From Treponema porcinum (GTDB lineage: Bacteria; Spirochaetota; Spirochaetia; Treponematales; Treponemataceae): a DNA stretch of 64,000 nucleotides. The stretch is from contig NZ_FUWG01000006.1 of assembly GCF_900167145.1 (NCBI RefSeq), positions 1-64,000 on the forward strand. The letters run 5' to 3'. Position 1 is the first letter of the stretch. Each line of letters starts with the position of its first letter. This document shows positions 1 through 8,033 of this stretch, in pieces. A program made the position numbers and the translations under genes. The notes beneath the pieces are model-generated. The model searched no databases. It was not told where the DNA came from and saw only the letters and a program-made list of their open reading frames with translations.

Positions 1-189
1 GCAAGAACTTTTTATCTGCTTAAAGGAGACGGAAGTTCTGATGAGGGTAAATCTGAAGAAGAAATGGCAATCATAAGGCAGCGGGAAAAACTTCTGAAAA
101 AATACTTGGTTCTTCATGGAGTTACAGAGGAAGAACTCAAACCATATTCAGAAATAATCGAAGTCTGTCATAAGTGCGAAATGCTATAA
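1..189 (+). CDS. C-terminal part of an unidentified protein
   Basis: The frame is open from the first base and ends at TAA 187-189, giving 62 residues of a gene that starts outside the window. The visible part is charged and helical-looking (repeated E, K and R, then a V-C-H-K-C-E ending), with no signal peptide or membrane segment. I do not recognise the family. The two cysteines near the end, spaced CHKC, could be half of a metal site, but that is only a guess. An AT-rich gap of about 100 bases ending in a hairpin follows it. Confidence 0.45.
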   Translation, partial: ARTFYLLKGDGSSDEGKSEEEMAIIRQREKLLKKYLVLHGVTEEELKPYSEIIEVCHKCEML

Positions 190-285
190 TTCAATTTATT
201 TAGCCGGAAAATAAAATCTGAATTTTTAATCCGAATATTTATTACAATTTAGTAAAAAGTCACTCGATTGTTAAAACAATCTTCT

Positions 286-308
286 GTCAAGAATCTTCTT
301 GACTTTTT
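286..308 (+). terminator. Rho-independent terminator hairpin
   Basis: Eight-base arms GTCAAGAA and TTCTTGAC are separated by two bases and followed at once by five T residues. It sits between the partial gene at the left edge and the next acetyltransferase, so it most likely ends transcription of the former. Confidence 0.6.
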
Positions 309-322
309 ATGGGAGTGAATCT

Positions 323-1243
323 ATGAAGATAATTGAATATTTTACAACAGAAAACAAAGAGCATTGGCTAAAAGAAATAAAAAAATGTGACTGGGAAGCA
401 GGACAATATTTGCATCAGCTTTTAAGCGAAAACAGTTTAAAACAAAAACTTGGCGGAACGGCACTTGTTCTCCTGCTTGTGGATGAAGACAGGCTTGTTT
501 CATTCTGCACTTTTGCACCAAAGGATGATATCCAGCCGACGGATTTATCACCATGGATTGGATTTTTGTATACATTTCCTGAATACAGGGGAAATAAATA
601 TGCAGGAATGCTTTTAGATTATGCCGAAAGTATAGCAACTGTAATGGAACGCGAATACATTTATATTTCTACAAATCATGATGGTCTATATGAAAAATAC
701 GGATTTGAATTTTATAAAACCGAAAAAGACATAAATGGAGAAGATTCAAGAATATACAGAAAAAATCTTGCATTAGAGGGACAAGAAAAGGACAGACGAT
801 ATAATAACGGGGCAAAGTGGAAGGCAGAAATTGTAAAGGATGCAAGAAAAAACGTTGACATGACGGCCTATTGCGGATTTTCCTGTAATCACTGCTTTCT
901 AGGAGAATGGTGCGGAGGATGCCGTTCAGTATTCAGCTGCTGTTCTTACGGAACATTTCATGAAAGCGGAAACTGCCCAAACATAGTTTGCTGTAAGGAA
1001 AAGAAAATCGACGGCTGTTATGAATGCAATGAATTGGCAGACTGCACAAAAGGATTCTATAAACCTGATAACGATGGAGCTTTTGCCTGCAAAGCACAGG
1101 CATTGTTCATAAAAAAATACGGAAAAGAAAAATTCCTTCAGGTTCATGACAACTTACACAAAGCCTATGACTTCAAAAAAACACAGGAAATATTGGGAAA
1201 AAGTGTTGAAGAAGGATTAAAGATATTGGAAAAAAATATGTAA
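323..1243 (+). CDS. GNAT acetyltransferase fused to a cysteine-rich DUF3795 domain
   Basis: A 306-residue protein of two parts. Residues about 1-150 are a GNAT fold with an acetyl-CoA loop around residues 84-98 (FPEYRGNKYAG, then L) and the usual NHDGLYEKYGFE segment. Residues about 180-260 contain roughly 15 cysteines (CGFSCNHC, CGGC, CC, CNELADC), the pattern of DUF3795, a probable metal-binding domain of unknown role. The ATG at 323 is preceded by GGGAG at 311-315, so I prefer it to the upstream TTG at 299. The acceptor substrate cannot be predicted. The hairpin just upstream suggests its own transcription unit. Confidence 0.8.
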   Translation: MKIIEYFTTENKEHWLKEIKKCDWEAGQYLHQLLSENSLKQKLGGTALVLLLVDEDRLVSFCTFAPKDDIQPTDLSPWIGFLYTFPEYRGNKYAGMLLDYAESIATVMEREYIYISTNHDGLYEKYGFEFYKTEKDINGEDSRIYRKNLALEGQEKDRRYNNGAKWKAEIVKDARKNVDMTAYCGFSCNHCFLGEWCGGCRSVFSCCSYGTFHESGNCPNIVCCKEKKIDGCYECNELADCTKGFYKPDNDGAFACKAQALFIKKYGKEKFLQVHDNLHKAYDFKKTQEILGKSVEEGLKILEKNM

Positions 1244-1368
1244 AGCAATTGAATGTCAATCACATTTTTTTGCAAACAGAAAGAAATTTACCGGCTTACA
1301 GTTTTTACATAAAGTCAGGTTTTTCAGAACTGAAAGCTCATGCATCATTAGTAAAAATATTTGACTGA
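1240..1368 (+). pseudogene. C-terminal remnant of a second GNAT acetyltransferase
   Basis: Read in a frame different from the upstream gene, this stretch gives the typical GNAT ending FLQTERNLPAYSFYIKSGF followed by about 15 residues and a TGA at 1366-1368. There is no start codon or acetyl-CoA loop, so only the last third of a domain survives. It is probably a leftover from recombination among acetyltransferase genes. Confidence 0.55.
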
Positions 1369-1435
1369 AAAACAATCCAGAATTTTTGAATCTGGCGCAG
1401 ATAGATAACTTAAAATTTTATAGAGGAAAATCATC

Positions 1436-1537
1436 ATGATGAAAAATCCAGAAGAAACAATTGGAAAAATTATTGATAATTCAGCCAACAGCAGAAGCAA
1501 AAGAACGGCTGTGGCAGGATTGCGATACTATCCATGA
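1436..1537 (+). CDS. Possible small ORF of 33 codons, unknown
   Basis: An ATG at 1436 lies nine bases after AGAGG (1422-1426) and opens a short frame that ends at TGA 1535-1537, overlapping the start of the next acetyltransferase at 1534. It could be a coupled leader peptide. However, a different frame over the same bases also reads as plausible protein (ending WQDCDTIHET), so this may only be a decayed gene. I recognise neither. Confidence 0.25.
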   Translation: MMKNPEETIGKIIDNSANSRSKRTAVAGLRYYP

Positions 1538-1992
1538 AACTTGAATTCAGAAAGGCTTCCCTTGCCGATGCAGAACAGCTGATAGAGATTTACAATGCTT
1601 CATTTTACGACGATTACATTAAATACGGTGAATGTCCTGCGTATGGAAAAACGAAAGAAGTAATGGAAAAATCCATTTTGGATTATCCGAAATTTCTTAT
1701 ACTGTGCAATGAAAGACCAGTTGGCTGTGTTTCCTGCAAAAAAAAGGAAAAGAAGATATACGAAATCGGCTGCCTGTGCGTAATCCCGGAATTTCAAGGC
1801 AAGGGAATAGGAACACAGGTAATTGAATTTGTAAAAGAGTTTTACAAAGACTGGGAAGAGTTCACTTTAATTACGCCAGCTGATAAACTTGAAAATGTAA
1901 AGTTTTATTCAGAAAAGTGCGGATTTAATATCGAGTCAACCGAAAAAGACGGAAATGTTAAAGTTGTTCGCTTAATTCTAGGAAAGTACTGA
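1534..1992 (+). CDS. GNAT family N-acetyltransferase
   Basis: A 152-residue single-domain GNAT protein. The N-terminal LEFRKASLADAEQLIEIYNASF is the usual first strand and helix. The acetyl-CoA loop is CVIPEFQGKGIGTQ near residues 87-100, and ENVKFYSEKCGFN near residues 117-130 is the conserved C-terminal segment. The substrate is unknown. It follows a short upstream frame with overlapping stop and start and precedes a NUDIX gene on the same strand. Such small acetyltransferases are common cargo in accessory regions. Confidence 0.85.
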   Translation: MKLEFRKASLADAEQLIEIYNASFYDDYIKYGECPAYGKTKEVMEKSILDYPKFLILCNERPVGCVSCKKKEKKIYEIGCLCVIPEFQGKGIGTQVIEFVKEFYKDWEEFTLITPADKLENVKFYSEKCGFNIESTEKDGNVKVVRLILGKY

Positions 1993-2054
1993 TTTACACT
2001 TGAAGCGATTACTCAGTAGTTTCTGTCAAATTTGTATTTTATGAGGTGTTTATA

Positions 2055-2564
2055 ATGAAAGAAAATATAAAATTTGATATGACAGTTCCATGCGGAAATG
2101 GTTTGTTAAACATTCGGGTTGGTGCAATCATCATGAAAAAAGATAAGATTCTTATGGTTGCAAACAGTAAAAATCCTGAGTATTTATATTCTGTTGGCGG
2201 AAGAATAAAGTTTGGAGAAACGGTTGAAGAAGCTGTGATTAGGGAAGTTTATGAAGAAACCGGGATTCAAATGGAAGTTGACAGATTAGGTTTTGTTCAT
2301 GAAAATTATTTTTATGGAGATGTTGATTCTAATCTTGGAAAACTGATTTATGAGATTTCATTTTTCTTTTATATGAAAGTACCTGAAAATTTTGAACCAA
2401 AAAATCAGACTTTTGCAGAAGATGACCATAAAAAATACTTGCATTGGATTTCATTGGATTCGACAGTAAAGTATTATCCTGAATTTTTCAAAACGGAATT
2501 GAAACATCATCAAACAGCTGTAAAACATTTTGTTACTGATGGAAGAAATATTTGTACTGGATAA
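2055..2564 (+). CDS. NUDIX hydrolase
   Basis: A 169-residue protein with a complete Nudix box, GGRIKFGETVEEAVIREVYEE followed by TGI, at about residues 50-74. It should hydrolyse a nucleoside diphosphate linked to another group, but the substrate is not evident. The ATG at 2055 lies eight bases after GAGG (2043-2046) and is preferred over the GTG at 2046. It is on the same strand as the two acetyltransferase genes, possibly in one short unit. Confidence 0.82.
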   Translation: MKENIKFDMTVPCGNGLLNIRVGAIIMKKDKILMVANSKNPEYLYSVGGRIKFGETVEEAVIREVYEETGIQMEVDRLGFVHENYFYGDVDSNLGKLIYEISFFFYMKVPENFEPKNQTFAEDDHKKYLHWISLDSTVKYYPEFFKTELKHHQTAVKHFVTDGRNICTG

Positions 2565-2858
2565 CCCAGGCAAAAGAAAAAGCTCAAAATATCATAAAAA
2601 CTGTTAATTTGAATATGGCTCTTGAAAATCAAAATATTACGACTGACGAAGCTGTTATGGACATGGCAAATGATTTTATCAACAATAATACAAAGCAAAT
2701 CTGGGATTAGTTTGATTTAAAAACATTGGATAGAAACCAATAATTATTCTAATGGAAATGCAGATAATGGTGATTATTCAGATTTGATTGAATTCACTAA
2801 AGAAAGGAATAGATAATCTTCCTCATTTTGTGAAACTCAAAACTTAATAAAGTGTTGA
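2565..2858. other. Decayed gene fragments between the NUDIX gene and the restriction operon
   Basis: No full gene is present. On the plus strand one frame reads through to TAG 2708-2710, with a possible internal ATG start and a segment ALENQNITTDEAVMDMANDF that faintly resembles VbhA-type antitoxins. A second fragment ends in IEFTKERNR and a TAA near 2816. These look like remnants of at least one lost small gene. No hairpin strong enough to call a terminator was found. Confidence 0.4.
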
Positions 2859-4187
2859 TTAATGCGCAATCCTCTGTGCAAGTTCACCAATTGCTTGAAT
2901 GTTGTGGGCCTTGTGGGAGTGCATGAGCGTGCGAGTGTCCAAAAGGATGCCGTAGATTTTGTTGTAAGGTTTTTCTGTCTGTTCAGAATCCTGGGGCAGG
3001 GCGTAGTCTGCGGAAACAAAGCCGATGTTTTGGCTCTCGTTTACAAAGGCGGGCATGATAAATGCGTTGTAGATTTTTTGGGAATCGAGGTTTTGCTGAA
3101 TGTCGGACGGCAGTTTGATTTTGTTTTTCGGGTTGGCAATATATTCGGCATAGGCCAGCTGCTTTACGACGCTTGCACTGTCCGGCAGGTGATTTGGATT
3201 TTTGGTTGCGCCGTACTGGTAATATTTTGAATCGAGCACAAATATTTTCTGTTCAGGTTTTCCGCGGTTTTGAATCATGATTGTGTCAGGGCGGAGGGAA
3301 TTTCGCTTTTCGGAATTTCCAAACGAAAAATCAGCCTTGCTTCCGTTCAGCCGCCAGTAAACTTTCGGGTAGAATTTTTCCTTGTCCTTTTCGCCGTAAA
3401 CAGAATCAACAAGCTGTTCCCAAATGTGATGAAAATTATTTGTCCCGAAAATAAAATTTTCTTTGTCCGCTGAACTGTCCAGATAAAGGATGATGTCGAG
3501 CATGTTCTTAAAAAGCAGAAGTTCGCTTTCGTTAAAAGTGTGGGCGATTTTTGCCTGCAGGATGGAAGTAAAAAAGTTTTTGTTAAACGCAATCGGCGGC
3601 TTTGCAGGCACAAAAGAAGAAAAAAGAAATCCCAATTTGCAAAAACTTTCATGCACGCAGAATTTGTGAATCAGCGTGATAAGTTCAGCTTCGTTGTGAT
3701 TCGTTCGGTGCGTTATGAATTCCAAGTAGACCGCATTTTCATTTGCAATCTGGGGACGTACCTGTTTGATTGTTCGGCTCCAGGAGATTTTTCCGGAAGG
3801 TGCGCGTTTGTAAATCTGTTCTTTTGACCTGTAGTAACCGTGATTTAAAAAATCGTTGATTACAAAAAAATAAGCGTGAATCGGAAATGTTACCTGAGTA
3901 GATTTTAAGCGAACGTCTGTTTGATGCAATAATGATTCCGGCGTTCCGAAGGAAGAAAGAACGCTGATCAGGTTCAAAATATCAAGTCGGATTTGCCTGT
4001 CGTCTGCATTTTCAGATTTTGCATAGCCAACAGGAAAGTGAATTGAAAGTTTTCCATCAACAAAACGAAGACCGACGAATTTATCAACAAGACCTGTTTC
4101 TTCATCGCGGGAATTTTCCGCATCAAAATAAACACAAAGGTCAGAAAGAGAAACATTTTTATTTCGGACATCATTTGCTGAATTCAT
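2859..4187 (-). CDS. LlaJI-family restriction endonuclease (McrC-like partner)
   Basis: A 442-residue protein resembling the LlaJI endonuclease family, the McrC-like nuclease partner of an McrB-like NTPase. The region around residues 280-325 carries a PD-(D/E)XK-like core, with KIFVLDSKYYQYGAT as the likely catalytic strand. It is the last gene of a leftward operon and starts eight bases after the McrB-like gene. By analogy with LlaJI, the two proteins would form a nucleotide-driven restriction complex whose host sites are protected by the two methyltransferases upstream. The family is recognised from memory, and the target site is unknown. Confidence 0.75.
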   Translation of the reverse strand: MNSANDVRNKNVSLSDLCVYFDAENSRDEETGLVDKFVGLRFVDGKLSIHFPVGYAKSENADDRQIRLDILNLISVLSSFGTPESLLHQTDVRLKSTQVTFPIHAYFFVINDFLNHGYYRSKEQIYKRAPSGKISWSRTIKQVRPQIANENAVYLEFITHRTNHNEAELITLIHKFCVHESFCKLGFLFSSFVPAKPPIAFNKNFFTSILQAKIAHTFNESELLLFKNMLDIILYLDSSADKENFIFGTNNFHHIWEQLVDSVYGEKDKEKFYPKVYWRLNGSKADFSFGNSEKRNSLRPDTIMIQNRGKPEQKIFVLDSKYYQYGATKNPNHLPDSASVVKQLAYAEYIANPKNKIKLPSDIQQNLDSQKIYNAFIMPAFVNESQNIGFVSADYALPQDSEQTEKPYNKIYGILLDTRTLMHSHKAHNIQAIGELAQRIAH

Positions 4188-4195
4188 TAAAATCC

Positions 4196-5344
4196 TTACT
4201 GTTCAGAAGTTTCAGACTGCGATTCTGAATCTTGCGGAGTCGTGGTTTCGCTTTTTGATTCTGAATCCGGCTGAGTTGTCGAAAGAAAATCTTTTAATCC
4301 ACAGTTTTCAGAAAAAACATCAAAACCTTTTTCAAAAAATCTTTTTTGCAGTTCTTCAAAATTCTTTATGTCGCTCTCAAAAATTTCCTGATGACAAAAC
4401 TTGAATGCGTCATCCCAAAGATATTTAAGAACTTTGTTCGCAAACTTTTTTTCTTCAATGATACCGTTTTCAGCTTTGATGAACCAGCAGCCGAGCCGTT
4501 TGTCTTCCATGCTGGAAAGTCCGCCTTCATTTGACTTTTCGCCGATAATGCTGTTAATCTGAGTCTGAAAACCCTTCCAAGTGATGGACTGATTATTCAC
4601 GGTGATTTTTGCATTCATTTGAGAAGAATCACTACATTGATTTTGAACAAGTTCCATTTCCCACCTTCGCTGGAAAGCGTTGTCCAAAGTAAAAACGTTC
4701 TGGTCGCTTGTATTCATAGTTGCAAACAGAGAAAGATTTGGCGGAAGGCGGATTCCAGTGTTGGCAGTCCAATTCAATTCCGGTACTGTTTTTCGGATTT
4801 CATAATTGATGTCATCGTTCATAATGCAATACGAACTCCAACCGTCTGAACCTCGGTCAAGAAGCTGAAAAATCTCACCAAAAATTGCAGCTGCATTTCC
4901 GCGGTTGATTTCTTCTATAATCAAATAATAAGGCTTTTCAGGATTTTTGAGTGCTGCAACAAGAATTCGAGTAAATGACCCCGGCTTGAAAGTGTACTTA
5001 ACAGCATCGCCATCAACAACAGGCAGAATCTGTCCGACAAAATCTGCATTTGTATATTCAGGATGGAAAACAACGCGGATTTTCTGCTCGTCAGAAACGA
5101 ATTTTGTCTTTTCATCGATTTTGCGAGATTTTCCGCTACCTGGCACACCGTAGTAGATGGTTTGGGTGGGGGCGTGGGTGGAGTAAGAGAGATTTTGATT
5201 GGAAGGTTCTTTTTTTTCAATTATGGATTCATCTTTTGTAAGAAGATTCTCTATTAAATCATCTTGTATAAGATCAATAAGTTCTTTTTTTGAAAAAAAA
5301 TTTTTTCCTATAGTATAGAGTCCATTTGAAAATGTAAAGTTCAT
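4196..5344 (-). CDS. McrB-like AAA+ NTPase of a LlaJI-type restriction system
   Basis: A 382-residue AAA+ protein. Walker A is GVPGSGKS at residues 66-73, Walker B is YYLIIEEINRGN near 139-150, and ATMNTSDQN near 208-216 matches the McrB-family sensor and nucleotide-recognition segment, followed by DNAFQRRW. The C-terminus is a low-complexity tail rich in S, E, T and Q, which may be a flexible linker. Its ATG overlaps the upstream stop by four bases (ATGA), indicating translational coupling. The N-terminal part before residue 55 should help recognise DNA, but I see no known motif there. Confidence 0.85.
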   Translation of the reverse strand: MNFTFSNGLYTIGKNFFSKKELIDLIQDDLIENLLTKDESIIEKKEPSNQNLSYSTHAPTQTIYYGVPGSGKSRKIDEKTKFVSDEQKIRVVFHPEYTNADFVGQILPVVDGDAVKYTFKPGSFTRILVAALKNPEKPYYLIIEEINRGNAAAIFGEIFQLLDRGSDGWSSYCIMNDDINYEIRKTVPELNWTANTGIRLPPNLSLFATMNTSDQNVFTLDNAFQRRWEMELVQNQCSDSSQMNAKITVNNQSITWKGFQTQINSIIGEKSNEGGLSSMEDKRLGCWFIKAENGIIEEKKFANKVLKYLWDDAFKFCHQEIFESDIKNFEELQKRFFEKGFDVFSENCGLKDFLSTTQPDSESKSETTTPQDSESQSETSEQ

Positions 5345-6018
5345 TTATCTACTCCTAGTTTTTTTAACATATCATTTAAATAATTTTGTCTTCTTACTGA
5401 AAAGAAACCTATTTCATCATTAAATTTTTTTAGAGATGAAGTTTTTATTCTAAATTGCGCATTACGGGCTTCTCCGTCATGCCTTTTATTAGGAGTAAGT
5501 TCAAATCCAACAGATTCGACAATGTCAGAAAAAGTTTGAAATGTATCTTCCGATAATTTATAATCAACAACAATTAAATGACTATTTGTATCCATTGAAC
5601 CACGACCATCAAAAATCCCCTTTATAAAAAAGCGCTTATTTTCTATGCTTTCAAATTTTAGTTTTGATACAAGTTTATAAATTTTTTGAAAACTCACATT
5701 CTCATTCTCAGAACTGTCTTTCTCTATTAGAAGAGTAAATCCCCTTAAAGCTCCAGATAGATTTCCGAATTCTTCTGTTTGATTTGCTGTTATTTTGATT
5801 TTTTCAGATAATTTATAACTGCCAAGGAATTGTTTTATTTTTTTATGATGCTCTAATATATCCTCTTCAGAAATATGAGCTGCATTATGTCTAACTTGAG
5901 CTAATACATATCTATTACCATTAGCAGCTGTTTTTTCTGTATATAATGGAAATATCATACCAAGAAGAAATGCTTTTGCAGGTGACATCTCTAGATTTAC
6001 AAATTCATCTAAAGTCAT
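5341..6018 (-). CDS. LAGLIDADG-like protein inside the restriction operon
   Basis: A 225-residue protein with two spaced helices that resemble LAGLIDADG motifs: AKAFLLGMIFPLY near residues 14-26 and RFFIKGIFDGRGSMD near 129-143. The first motif lacks the acidic residue expected at its end, while the second keeps an aspartate and ends in DGRGS as in homing endonucleases. It overlaps both neighbours by four bases (ATGA), so it belongs to the operon and is not an intruding mobile ORF. It may act in DNA recognition or be a second nuclease; this is inferred from motif and context only. Confidence 0.55.
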   Translation of the reverse strand: MTLDEFVNLEMSPAKAFLLGMIFPLYTEKTAANGNRYVLAQVRHNAAHISEEDILEHHKKIKQFLGSYKLSEKIKITANQTEEFGNLSGALRGFTLLIEKDSSENENVSFQKIYKLVSKLKFESIENKRFFIKGIFDGRGSMDTNSHLIVVDYKLSEDTFQTFSDIVESVGFELTPNKRHDGEARNAQFRIKTSSLKKFNDEIGFFSVRRQNYLNDMLKKLGVDK

Positions 6019-6722
6019 ACTTCTAATCTCCTTTTTGCCATTTCAAAGTAGTTATTATCTTTTTCAATTCCGATAAATTTTCTATTTAATTCTTTACAAG
6101 CAACTCCGGTAGTTCCACTGCCCATAAATGGATCTAAAATCAATTGATTTTCGTTTGTATGAATAGATATGATTTCTTTCATTACAGAGAGAGATTTTTG
6201 TGTAGGATGTCCAACTTTTTCAGCTCCATTTACAACAGGAGCTGTATATAAACTGCGTAAATACGGTTTAGAAACGGTTTTGTTGAAAACCCATTTTGAA
6301 TTTTTCTTTACTGCCCAGATTGCAAATTCCATATCTTGCACATAACGGCGATTAATATTTCGTGGCATCGGATTTGATTTTTGCCAAATCAAAATATCTT
6401 TTACTTCGCAATTTGATTCTTCTCCTTCAAGAACATCTGCAATATAACTTAAAAATCTATATGAGCAAAAAATTATAATTGAACCATTTTTGTCTAAAAG
6501 TTTTGTATATAAAGGAATCCAAGAAAATAAATCAAATTTTCCTCTATCCCATAACCCAAAATCTACACCTGTACGTGGTTTTTTCATTGTTGAGAAATTA
6601 TTATTTTTAGAAATGTTATATGGAGGATCTGTAATTATATGATTTACAATAATACCAGCAGAAATGAGTTCATTTATTTTTGTATATGCATCATCATTGT
6701 AAATAATCATTGAATCAGACAT
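6015..6722 (-). CDS. Site-specific DNA methyltransferase (N4-cytosine or N6-adenine)
   Basis: A 235-residue amino-methyltransferase with motif IV DPPYNIS at residues 32-38 and the AdoMet motif DPFMGSGTTG near 197-206. The order catalytic motif first, AdoMet motif last, is the beta class. The ATG at 6722 follows AGGAGG by nine bases and overlaps the end of the C5 methyltransferase frame, so I chose it over the longer frame from 6752. It should protect one strand or one half of an asymmetric restriction site, with the C5 enzyme covering the other. Whether A or C is methylated cannot be told by eye. Confidence 0.88.
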   Translation of the reverse strand: MSDSMIIYNDDAYTKINELISAGIIVNHIITDPPYNISKNNNFSTMKKPRTGVDFGLWDRGKFDLFSWIPLYTKLLDKNGSIIIFCSYRFLSYIADVLEGEESNCEVKDILIWQKSNPMPRNINRRYVQDMEFAIWAVKKNSKWVFNKTVSKPYLRSLYTAPVVNGAEKVGHPTQKSLSVMKEIISIHTNENQLILDPFMGSGTTGVACKELNRKFIGIEKDNNYFEMAKRRLEV

Positions 6723-7788
6723 TTTTGAATTCCTCCTTAATCTGTTCTGCAAGAGCTTTTGCTAAAAGTGGAGGAACTGCATTTCCAATTTGTTTACAAA
6801 CAGAGCATTTATTTCCGTAAAAAATAAATGAATCTGGAAAACTTTGTATTCTGGCAGCTTCTCGTGGTGTTATTGAGCGATTTAATAAAGGATGTGAGTT
6901 TCTACCATTAGAAGGAGTATCAAATCTTGTATCAATTGTAGGAGAAGGAGAATCCCATTTTAATCTCGCCCAAGTTGTCGAAAATTGCTGCTTTCCATAA
7001 AGTTCTTTCGGCATGGAAGTCTTATCTCCTTCAGGAGGAATCATTTTTAGTTTTTCTAATGCAAAACTTGAATGATTTGTTGCTTTATGGTTATAAAGCA
7101 TTTTGCTACCATTACGAATTTTCTGCTGGTATTCTGATTGTGAATCATTTTGATATTCTGAAATATCTGAGCCTTCACCAGAATCTAAATAAGCAAGGTC
7201 AGAAATAGCATCTCGAACTGTTGTTCTTGGTGCGTTATTTTGTTTTGGAACTGTTATTCTTTTATTAGATAGAGTTCCTATAATAATAGTTCTTTCCCTG
7301 GTTTGGGGAACACCAAAATTGTAGGCATTTACAATATCGTGATTTAATGTATATCCAAGATTTTCAAATTCTTCATATATTTGCCTGATGAAAAATCCAT
7401 TCGCGGACGCAATAAGATTTTTAACATTTTCAATAATAAATACTTGAGGATGTAATTCTTTTACAATATTTACATATTCTCTAAAAAGAAAATTTCTCGG
7501 ATCTTTTATTCCAAGATTTTTACCTTTTAAACTAAACCCCTGACAGGGAGGTCCTCCAATAACCATGTTTACATTTCGTTCTTTTGATTTTTGAATAATT
7601 GCTTGTTTTGTTTCAGAAGAACAAATATCTCCACAAATACAATAAGTATTTGGAAAATTTTTTTGAAATGTATTTATGACTTTCGGATCGAAATCTGTTG
7701 CAACTTCTGTTTGAAATCCTTCAACCATATCAAGACCACAAGAAAATCCCCCGGCTCCAGAAAATAAATCTAATACATGAAAATTAAT
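6715..7788 (-). CDS. C5-cytosine DNA methyltransferase lacking a normal start codon in this orientation
   Basis: A C5 methyltransferase with motif I VLDLFSGAGGFSCGLD, the catalytic GGPPCQGFS, the IIENVKNL motif and a C-terminal IGNAVPP motif. The first ATG in frame (7728) lies after motif I, so a protein starting there should be inactive. Upstream, the frame stays open to TAA 7912-7914 but has no ATG, GTG or TTG. The ATT at 7786-7788 is used here only as a boundary. The open frame runs through a repeat element and through the left inverted repeat of a recombinase segment. A proper start would be supplied by inversion (see findings). The gene heads the restriction operon. Confidence 0.82.
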   Translation of the reverse strand: MNFHVLDLFSGAGGFSCGLDMVEGFQTEVATDFDPKVINTFQKNFPNTYCICGDICSSETKQAIIQKSKERNVNMVIGGPPCQGFSLKGKNLGIKDPRNFLFREYVNIVKELHPQVFIIENVKNLIASANGFFIRQIYEEFENLGYTLNHDIVNAYNFGVPQTRERTIIIGTLSNKRITVPKQNNAPRTTVRDAISDLAYLDSGEGSDISEYQNDSQSEYQQKIRNGSKMLYNHKATNHSSFALEKLKMIPPEGDKTSMPKELYGKQQFSTTWARLKWDSPSPTIDTRFDTPSNGRNSHPLLNRSITPREAARIQSFPDSFIFYGNKCSVCKQIGNAVPPLLAKALAEQIKEEFKNV

Positions 7789-7875
7789 CGGGGTCTTAGG
7801 GGCATCGCCCCTAGGAGAAGGGGTAGCGGAAGACGGTTCTCCGGCTGGAGCGAGGGGAAGGCTTTCCCCTCCTTT
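7786..7875. repeat. Palindromic repeat element at the 5' end of the methyltransferase frame
   Basis: A GC-rich element unlike its AT-rich surroundings. It contains the palindrome AGGGGC-ATC-GCCCCT (7798-7812) and an imperfect GGGGAA/TTCCCC pair (about 7854-7871). On the minus strand it encodes SATPSPRGDAPKTP in the methyltransferase frame. Almost the same peptide is encoded in hsdS near 28,720-28,760, so the two are copies of one element. Confidence 0.7.
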
Positions 7876-7879
7876 TGTA

Positions 7880-7902
7880 CACTTTAAACGGTCGTTTTGG
7901 GT
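7880..7902 (+). repeat. Left inverted repeat of the recombinase segment
   Basis: The 19 bases CACTTTAAACGGTCGTTTT (7880-7898) are the exact reverse complement of 8875-8893. Extending by four bases adds one mismatch, giving 22 of 23 matches. The centre is AAACG-GT-CGTTT, a dyad around a non-palindromic dinucleotide, as expected for a serine-invertase crossover site. Confidence 0.85.
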
Positions 7903-8033
7903 ATCACTTTCTTACCCAACTTGCCCTTGCCTCTGTTACAAAATATGACGAACTTACACCAAGCTCCCTTGAAAAACTTGCTGCATTCCAAAAAATCTCC
8001 ACAATCTTCCTTTTTTTTTTATATCTTTAAAAT

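Noticed and set aside
1..2858. Integron cassette array (small acetyltransferase and NUDIX genes in one direction, as in some treponemes)
   Set aside because: No paired R and L core sites (GTTRRRY with inverse) or folded attC-like repeats were found between the genes, and no integrase gene is present.
5341..6018. Free-standing homing endonuclease or intein inserted in the methyltransferase operon
   Set aside because: It overlaps both neighbours by the usual four bases, neither neighbour is interrupted, and no splice motifs are seen.
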